Source of the DNA: Streptomyces sp. NRRL S-118
GTDB taxonomy: Bacteria; Actinomycetota; Actinomycetes; Streptomycetales; Streptomycetaceae
Direction of reading: 5' to 3'
DNA length: 37,246 nucleotides
Assembly (NCBI RefSeq): GCF_000716335.1
Contig: NZ_KL591032.1
Location: 5,591 to 42,836, forward strand
Shown here piece after piece: positions 32,957-37,246 of the stretch. Below the pieces are notes generated by a model. That model did no database searches. It was not told where the DNA came from and saw nothing but the letters and a program-made list of their open reading frames with translations. Position 1 is the first letter of the stretch, and every line of letters begins with the position of its first letter. The position numbers and the translations under genes are program-made.

Positions 32957-34156
32957 TCAGCCGGTCAGGGTCGCCACGGACCGCATGGCGAGGAAGTTGC
33001 CGCGGTAGGCGTCGTGGGTCGCCGCGCCCTCGACGCGCAGCAGGGCCTCGTCGTTCTCCCGCAGCGAGGAGACGTCGAGGTTGTGGGAACCGGTGAAGGT
33101 CCACTTGGTGTCCGGGTGGCCCGCGTAGTTGCCCTCGACCAGCAGGTACTTGGAGTGCACGAAGAGGTCGTCGCCCTCGGTCCCCGGCGTACCGTTGTCC
33201 AGGCGCAGCTTGTACGGCTTGATCCGTGCGTGGTTGCCCAGGGCCGTCAGCTCGTCGGTCTCGTTGTAGACGACCTCGATCCAGCAGTCCTGGTCGGCCA
33301 GGGCCCTCAGCTTGCTCGCCACTTCGGCCCGGTAGAAGGCGTACGCCGCGACGCGGACCACCGTCTTGTGGGAGGCGGAACCGACCACCGTGTTGCCGGT
33401 GCACGAGACGTTGTTCAGCACGTCGACGATCAGGTCGCCGCTCTGCTGCGGGAAGAAGTAGTACTTCTCGGCCCCGCCGGTGGTGCCCTGCCGGAAGTAG
33501 TCCGCGTTGCGGTTCTCGTCGGCCAGGTCGTTGAAGTACGCGGTGTACGCCGTGTAGAGCTCGGTGTTGCCCACCGAGGTGTAGGCGTTGTTCCAGAAGC
33601 GGGAGGTGTTCGCCGGCGTCTGGTTCGCGGAGGTCTGGATCACCACGTCCTCCGCGACTCCCGGGTCACCCACCCGGGAGAAGAGGAAGAACTTGTTGTG
33701 GTTGATGTGGTTCTTGGCCGGGTCGACCGTGACGTCGGCTATGCAGGCACGGTCCTTGGGGCAGATGTGGAGCCAGGACGCCTGGGTACGGTCGGTACCT
33801 AGAGCGGTCTTGAGCTGCGTCGCGGCCGTGGACGTGGAGTAGCTGTGGTCCAGGACGACGCGCACCTGCACACCGCGGTCGTGCGCGCGGCGCAGCGCGT
33901 CGCTGTAACCGGTGTCGGTGAGGGCGTACAGGGCGGCGCGCAGCGTACGGCCGCTCTGGGTGTTGTCGATGGCCTTGATGATGTGGTTCTTGACCGCGTC
34001 CTGCTCGGCGACGGTGCCCTGCGGATCGTTGAACACCGCACCCGTGACGACCGGCGGCGCGTCCACGGCCACCGCGGCCCGGGAAGGGACCAACAGCAGG
34101 GTCAGCAGAGACCCTGCGAACAGCGCCGATGCCCATGTGCGTCTGATGGCTCTCAC
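32957..34156 (-). CDS. Secreted phospholipase-D-like protein
   Basis: This 399-residue protein begins with a Sec signal (MRAIRRTWASALFAGSLLTL..., cleavage near residue 30). It has two PLD-type half-sites: H153-N-K155 in INHNKFFLFS and H334-S-K336 in LFVHSKYLLVEG, each followed by the expected small-residue segment (TSANQT; GSHNLD). The acidic residue after the second Lys is Glu rather than Asp. PLD-family enzymes hydrolyse or transfer phosphodiester bonds; the substrate (phospholipid, nucleic acid or other) cannot be predicted. The start is the GTG at 34156, with GAGGA unusually close to it. It is an isolated gene with a dyad upstream and a terminator downstream. Confidence 0.86.
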   Translation of the reverse strand: MRAIRRTWASALFAGSLLTLLLVPSRAAVAVDAPPVVTGAVFNDPQGTVAEQDAVKNHIIKAIDNTQSGRTLRAALYALTDTGYSDALRRAHDRGVQVRVVLDHSYSTSTAATQLKTALGTDRTQASWLHICPKDRACIADVTVDPAKNHINHNKFFLFSRVGDPGVAEDVVIQTSANQTPANTSRFWNNAYTSVGNTELYTAYTAYFNDLADENRNADYFRQGTTGGAEKYYFFPQQSGDLIVDVLNNVSCTGNTVVGSASHKTVVRVAAYAFYRAEVASKLRALADQDCWIEVVYNETDELTALGNHARIKPYKLRLDNGTPGTEGDDLFVHSKYLLVEGNYAGHPDTKWTFTGSHNLDVSSLRENDEALLRVEGAATHDAYRGNFLAMRSVATLTG

Positions 34157-34169
34157 TCCTCGGTGAATG

Positions 34170-34198
34170 ATCGTTCCTGCTGTGAGCAGGGGAACGAT
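34170..34198 (-). promoter_or_regulatory. Inverted repeat upstream of the PLD-like gene
   Basis: ATCGTTCCTGCT (34170-34181) pairs with AGCAGGGGAACGAT (34185-34198), with a 2-base bulge, 14-42 bases before the start. It could be an operator or an mRNA leader hairpin near the ribosome site. Confidence 0.4.
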
Positions 34199-34216
34199 AT
34201 CTTCCGGTCAGGGCGC

Positions 34217-34252
34217 GGCCGTGACGCGCCCCGGGGGGAGCGCGTCACGGCC
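34217..34252 (-). terminator. Terminator of the monooxygenase/TauD operon
   Basis: A perfect 13-bp stem (34217-34229 with 34240-34252) with a 10-base loop lies about 98 bases after the TauD stop. Confidence 0.7.
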
Positions 34253-34349
34253 CCGGGCGCACCTCGCGGGGTGTCGAGCCGGGAGCATGTCCGCCCGGGC
34301 CGGGACCACATGGCGGTCCCGGCGTGAGGAGGCTCCGCGGTCGGGCCGG

Positions 34350-35345
34350 TCAGGCCGCCGTTGGCGTGTAGTGCGTCGCCTCGTCGCCCTCGACGGCGTA
34401 GCTCGGGGTGCCGTCGACGCCGACGGGGACGTCACCGGCGACGGTGACGCGGTGCAGCAGCCGCGGCTGGTCGCCGTAGTCGTCGGGGGCGTAGTGCTGG
34501 GTGATGCGGTTGTCGAACAGCACCAGGTCACCGGGGTTCCAGGAGATGCGCACCAGGTTCTCGGGCCGGGTGACGTACGCCTGGAGGATACGCAGGAGGT
34601 CGCGCGACTCGGACGGCCCGAGGCCTACGAGGCTCTGGGCGAATCCGCCGATGAACAGGCCCCGTTCACCGCTCTCCGGGTGGACGCGCACCACCGGGTG
34701 GGCGGTGCGGTAGCGGCGCGACACGAACTGCCTGCGGTGCTCCGCCGCCTTGTCGTTCTTCGGCTCGGCGTAGTCGTACGCGTTGGTGTGCACCGCCCAC
34801 AACCGGTCGGCGAGCTCCCGCAACGGCTCGGGAAGGTCCCGGTAGGCGGCCGCCGAGTCGGCGATCAGCGTGTTACCGCCGTACGGCGGGACGACGAGGG
34901 CACGCAGGGTGGAGGCTTTCGGCGGTGTGCGGACGAAAGTGACGTCCGTGTGCCAGTGGTTGGCGCGGATGCCTTCGTCGCCGTCCACCGGGAGGATGTT
35001 CGGCTGCCCGTCGGCCGACGGCACCGTGGGGTGGGCGGTGGTCAGCGGCCCGAAGTAGGAGGCGAACCGGAGCTGACCGGCGTCATCGAGGTGCTGGCCG
35101 CGGAAGACGAGGGCCTTGTGCTCCAGCAGCGCGGCGTTGATCGCGGAGACGACATCGGGCGCGAGGTCGTCCGTCAGGTCGACGCCGTGGATCTCGGCGC
35201 CGATGCGCCCGCCGATGCGGCGGATGCCGAGGCCCGCGACTGCGGGTGACGCGTCCGGTGCACCGGTCGCGCCGGGTTGTCCCGTGAAGGCGGTGGGTGC
35301 GGTGGATGGGGTGGATGCGGTGGATGCGATGGATGCGGTGGTCAT
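34350..35345 (-). CDS. TauD/TfdA-family Fe(II)/2-oxoglutarate dioxygenase
   Basis: This 331-residue enzyme has a full TauD-type jelly roll from about residue 38 (GLGIRRIGGRIGAEIHGVDL). Iron ligands are H132-x-D134 (NHWHTDVTF) and H284 (ITQHYAPDDY), with 2-oxoglutarate contacts from R295/R299 (QPRLLHRV) and Thr-rich strand residues. The family hydroxylates taurine, alkylsulfonates, alkylsulfates or other small acids, releasing sulfite or sulfate in the sulfur cases. The first ~37 residues are an Ala/Ser/Thr/Pro low-complexity tail encoded by a 9-base repeat. The ATG overlaps the stop of the small upstream ORF (ATGA). Pairing with an FMN-dependent monooxygenase suggests organosulfur utilisation. 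Confidence 0.9.
   Translation of the reverse strand: MTTASIASTASTPSTAPTAFTGQPGATGAPDASPAVAGLGIRRIGGRIGAEIHGVDLTDDLAPDVVSAINAALLEHKALVFRGQHLDDAGQLRFASYFGPLTTAHPTVPSADGQPNILPVDGDEGIRANHWHTDVTFVRTPPKASTLRALVVPPYGGNTLIADSAAAYRDLPEPLRELADRLWAVHTNAYDYAEPKNDKAAEHRRQFVSRRYRTAHPVVRVHPESGERGLFIGGFAQSLVGLGPSESRDLLRILQAYVTRPENLVRISWNPGDLVLFDNRITQHYAPDDYGDQPRLLHRVTVAGDVPVGVDGTPSYAVEGDEATHYTPTAA
35302..35343 (-). repeat. 9-base tandem repeat in the TauD 5' coding end
   Basis: About four copies of GTGGATGCG-like units encode the Ala-Ser-Thr-rich N-terminus. It is a slippage-prone low-complexity tract. Confidence 0.7.
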
Positions 35346-35719
35346 GACGGTCGGTCCTTTCCGGAGGTGATGGGCAGGGCGGGTACGCCGTTGCCGGGGG
35401 CGGGGGGCGGCGAGCCGGGGGCGTGGCGCGCTCCGGATGTCCGGCCCCAGCCCCGGCCGATGTCCCGGCGGTAGCTGTCGAACAGCCCGGAGCGCAGCAG
35501 GCGGTCCTCGTCGGGGGCGACGTCGGCCCCCGGTGCGCCGGGCAGGCGCAGGCCGGCCCCACCGGCCGGGAGGCCGGAGTCGCCGCCCGGGATGCGGAGG
35601 TTGGCGTCCGGGAAGACGGGATCGGCGTTTGGGAGGCGGAGGTTGGCGTCGGGGAGGCCGGGAGCGGTGTCCGGGTGGCCGGCGGCGCTGCGGTCCGGTC
35701 CGTCGCCGCTGCCCGTCAC
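35342..35719 (-). CDS. Small repeat-containing ORF between monooxygenase and TauD
   Basis: This unrecognised 125-residue frame is joined to both neighbours by 4-base overlaps: its GTG overlaps the monooxygenase stop (GTGA) and its stop overlaps the TauD ATG (ATGA). That arrangement is hard to get by chance. It is Pro/Gly/Ala/Asp-rich, with near-repeats LPDANLRLP (22-30) and FPDANLRIP (36-44) and a weaker GLRLP (56-60). A more ordinary C-terminal stretch follows (EDRLLRSGLFDSYRRDIGRG, 71-90). No known domain is seen. It may be a small accessory protein, or a degenerate remnant kept open between coupled genes. Confidence 0.5.
   Translation of the reverse strand: MTGSGDGPDRSAAGHPDTAPGLPDANLRLPNADPVFPDANLRIPGGDSGLPAGGAGLRLPGAPGADVAPDEDRLLRSGLFDSYRRDIGRGWGRTSGARHAPGSPPPAPGNGVPALPITSGKDRPS
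35594..35657 (-). repeat. 42-base-spaced direct repeat in the small ORF
   Basis: Segments starting GCGGAGGTTGGCGTC at 35594 and 35636 are almost identical over about 22 bases. They encode the duplicated PDANLR(L/I)P motif. Confidence 0.65.
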
Positions 35720-37077
35720 GCGGGTTCCCGTGCCGGGACGGCGGAGGCGGGCCGCACCGGGCGGGAGGCGGGCCGCGGCAGTCCGTAGTGCTCGCGCAGC
35801 GTACGGCCGGTGTACTCGGTGCGGAACAGGCCGCGTGCCTGGAGGAGCGGGACGACCTGGTCGACGAAGTGGTCCAGCCCGCCGGGGAAGTAGGGCGGCA
35901 TGATGTTGAACCCGTCGGCCGCGCCCTGCGTGAACCACTCCTGGAGCTGGTCGGCGATCTGCTCGGCGGTGCCGGCCACCACCCGGTGGCCGCGGCCGCC
36001 GCCGAGGCGCGCGATCAGCTGCCTCAGCGTGAGGCCTTCCCGCCGGGCCAGGTCGGCGACGAGCGTGAAGCGGCTCCTGTTGCCGTTGATGTCCCGCTCG
36101 TCGGGCAGCTCCGGCAGCGGGCCGTCCAGCGGCAGGCCGGTCACGTCGGTGCCGAGCATGCCGGACAGCTGGGCCAGGCCGTACTCGGGCACCTGGAGGT
36201 CGGTCAGCTCCTGCTCCAGGGCGCGTGCCTCGGCCTCGGTGGAGCCGATGACGGGGCAGATGCCGGGCAGGATCCTCACCTCGTCGGCCGCCCGCCCGTA
36301 GCGGGCCAGCCGGCTCTTGAGGTCCTTGTAGAACGTCTGCGCGTCGGCGAGGGTCTGCTGCGCGGTGAACACCGCCTCCGCGTACCGGGCGGCGAACTCC
36401 TTGCCGTCCTCCGACGAGCCCGCCTGCACCAGGAGCGGGTGCCCTTGCGGGGAGCGGGGTACGTTCAGGGGGCCGCGCACCCCGAAGTACGTGCCCCGGT
36501 GGTCGATGGGCCGGACCTTGTCGGTGTCCGCGTAGATGCCACGTGCCCGGTCGAGCACGATCGCGTCGTCGTCCCAGCTGTCCCACAGCGCGACGGCGAC
36601 GTCGACGAACTCCCGGGCCCTGTCGTAGCGCAGGCCGTGCTCCAGGTGCTCGTCGCGGCCGAAGTTGCGGGCCTCGTCGACGGTGCCGGACGTCACGATG
36701 TTCCATCCGGCCCGGCCGCCGCTGAGGTGGTCGAGGGAGGCGAAGGCACGGGCCGTGGAGAACGGCTCGTTGAAGGTGGTGGAGACGGTGGCGATGAGAC
36801 CGATGCGCTCGGTGGCCGTGGCGAGCGCCGACAGGAGCGTCAGCGGCTCGAAGCCGCCGAGCGCGTTGTACCGGACGTTGCCCCACAGGGCCAGCCCGTC
36901 GGCGAGGAAGACCGAGTCGAGCAGACCGCGCTCGGCGGTCCTGGCCAGCTCCTGGAAATACGCCAGGTCGGTGACGCGCTCCGGGGTGGTCGCGGGGTGC
37001 CGCCAGGCGGCGTCGTGGTGGCCGGCGTTCATCAGGAAGGCGTTCAGGTGGAGTCGGCGGGGCGGGGTGGCGGGCAT
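35716..37077 (-). CDS. NtaA/SnaA/DszA-family FMN-dependent monooxygenase
   Basis: This 453-residue flavin-dependent monooxygenase of the bacterial luciferase superfamily starts RRLHLNAFLMNAGHHDAAWR. It has the family segments FLADGLALWG, LIATVSTTFNEPF, LSGGRAGWNIVTSG, HPLLVQAGSSEDGKEFAARY and GTAEQIADQLQEWF. The length is normal for the NtaA/DszA branch. Members use FMNH2 from a separate reductase to oxidise chelators, sulfones, alkyl sulfides or similar compounds. No flavin reductase or ABC transporter is visible, so these may lie outside the window. The ATG has GAGGAA 8 bases upstream. It heads a three-gene, overlap-coupled operon with the small ORF and TauD. Confidence 0.92.
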   Translation of the reverse strand: MPATPPRRLHLNAFLMNAGHHDAAWRHPATTPERVTDLAYFQELARTAERGLLDSVFLADGLALWGNVRYNALGGFEPLTLLSALATATERIGLIATVSTTFNEPFSTARAFASLDHLSGGRAGWNIVTSGTVDEARNFGRDEHLEHGLRYDRAREFVDVAVALWDSWDDDAIVLDRARGIYADTDKVRPIDHRGTYFGVRGPLNVPRSPQGHPLLVQAGSSEDGKEFAARYAEAVFTAQQTLADAQTFYKDLKSRLARYGRAADEVRILPGICPVIGSTEAEARALEQELTDLQVPEYGLAQLSGMLGTDVTGLPLDGPLPELPDERDINGNRSRFTLVADLARREGLTLRQLIARLGGGRGHRVVAGTAEQIADQLQEWFTQGAADGFNIMPPYFPGGLDHFVDQVVPLLQARGLFRTEYTGRTLREHYGLPRPASRPVRPASAVPAREPA

Positions 37078-37159
37078 GGGCGGGTTCCTCGGTGGTGGGT
37101 GACGGACGTCGGTGGGTGGCAGGCGGTGTCGAGTTGCGGCAGTGGCAGGTAGCGGATGG

Positions 37160-37240
37160 CCGCGGGCGTGGGTGGTCGGTGTGGGTGGTCGGTGCCGGTG
37201 CCTGGCGACGGTGCCGGTGCCGGTGCCGGGCGACGGTGTG
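37160..37240. repeat. Low-complexity GGT-rich repeats upstream of the monooxygenase
   Basis: A 13-base unit GTGGGTGGTCGGT is tandemly duplicated at 37168-37193, followed by GGTGCC-type units and two GGCGACGGTG copies up to the window edge. No promoter or gene is evident in the last 169 bases. Confidence 0.65.
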
Positions 37241-37246
37241 TGCGGA

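Noticed and set aside
37160..37246. Possible CRISPR or attachment-site repeat at the window end
   Set aside because: Units are 6-13 bases with no spacers, so it is simple low-complexity GGT-rich DNA.

Overview
The DNA is very GC-rich with strong third-position G/C bias, frequent GTG starts, purine-rich ribosome sites and long perfect G/C hairpins between genes. Together with the gene content this points to a Streptomyces (or close actinomycete) chromosome, in an accessory, arm-like region. No rRNA, tRNA, CRISPR array, transposase or integrase was recognised. Functions below are read from motifs and family resemblance; no database search was possible.

Layout. (1) 2-6577: the end of a nonribosomal peptide synthetase (NRPS) cluster. 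It holds the C-terminal epimerization domain of a truncated NRPS, an Fe(II)/2-oxoglutarate amino-acid hydroxylase, an MFS exporter, a cytochrome P450, an ArsR-type regulator and a type II thioesterase, all on the + strand with short gaps or overlaps. (2) 6664-16802: housekeeping and stress genes. These are an erythromycin-esterase-like protein, aminopeptidase P, a TrmB/LuxR-type regulator, an unknown protein, a divergent katG/fur pair, a small DUF6381-like protein and a membrane Ser/Thr kinase. (3) 16993-23796: a compact candidate RiPP locus, the most interesting part of the window. The order is MFS exporter, S9 prolyl-oligopeptidase-like peptidase, a 39-residue precursor peptide, a B12-type radical SAM enzyme with a C-x7-C-x2-C cluster motif, and a DUF5825-like partner. 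A possible unknown gene lies divergently upstream. The precursor has a Val/Ile/Thr-rich segment (SVGITVTVPF) bounded by prolines and flanked by charged tails. I infer a C-methylated, proline-cleaved small peptide.

(4) 23993-34156: mostly secreted or membrane proteins. These are a Tat-type lipoprotein, a zinc-ribbon membrane protein, a tendamistat-type alpha-amylase inhibitor, a secreted lipase, a carboxylesterase, a chymotrypsin-fold protease, a DUF1206 membrane protein, a TPR protein, a membrane-anchored ABM-domain protein and a secreted phospholipase-D-like protein. (5) 34350-37077: a minus-strand operon of an NtaA/DszA-type FMN-dependent monooxygenase, a small repeat-containing ORF and a TauD-type dioxygenase, joined by 4-base start/stop overlaps. 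It probably scavenges organosulfur or related compounds.

How the genes work together. In the NRPS segment the hydroxylase and P450 would supply or modify amino-acid building blocks, the thioesterase would clear mis-loaded carrier domains and the MFS protein would export the product. In the RiPP locus the rSAM enzyme and its partner would modify the precursor, the peptidase would release the core and the MFS protein would export it. A 38-base perfect palindrome between precursor and rSAM gene could keep precursor mRNA in excess over enzyme mRNA.
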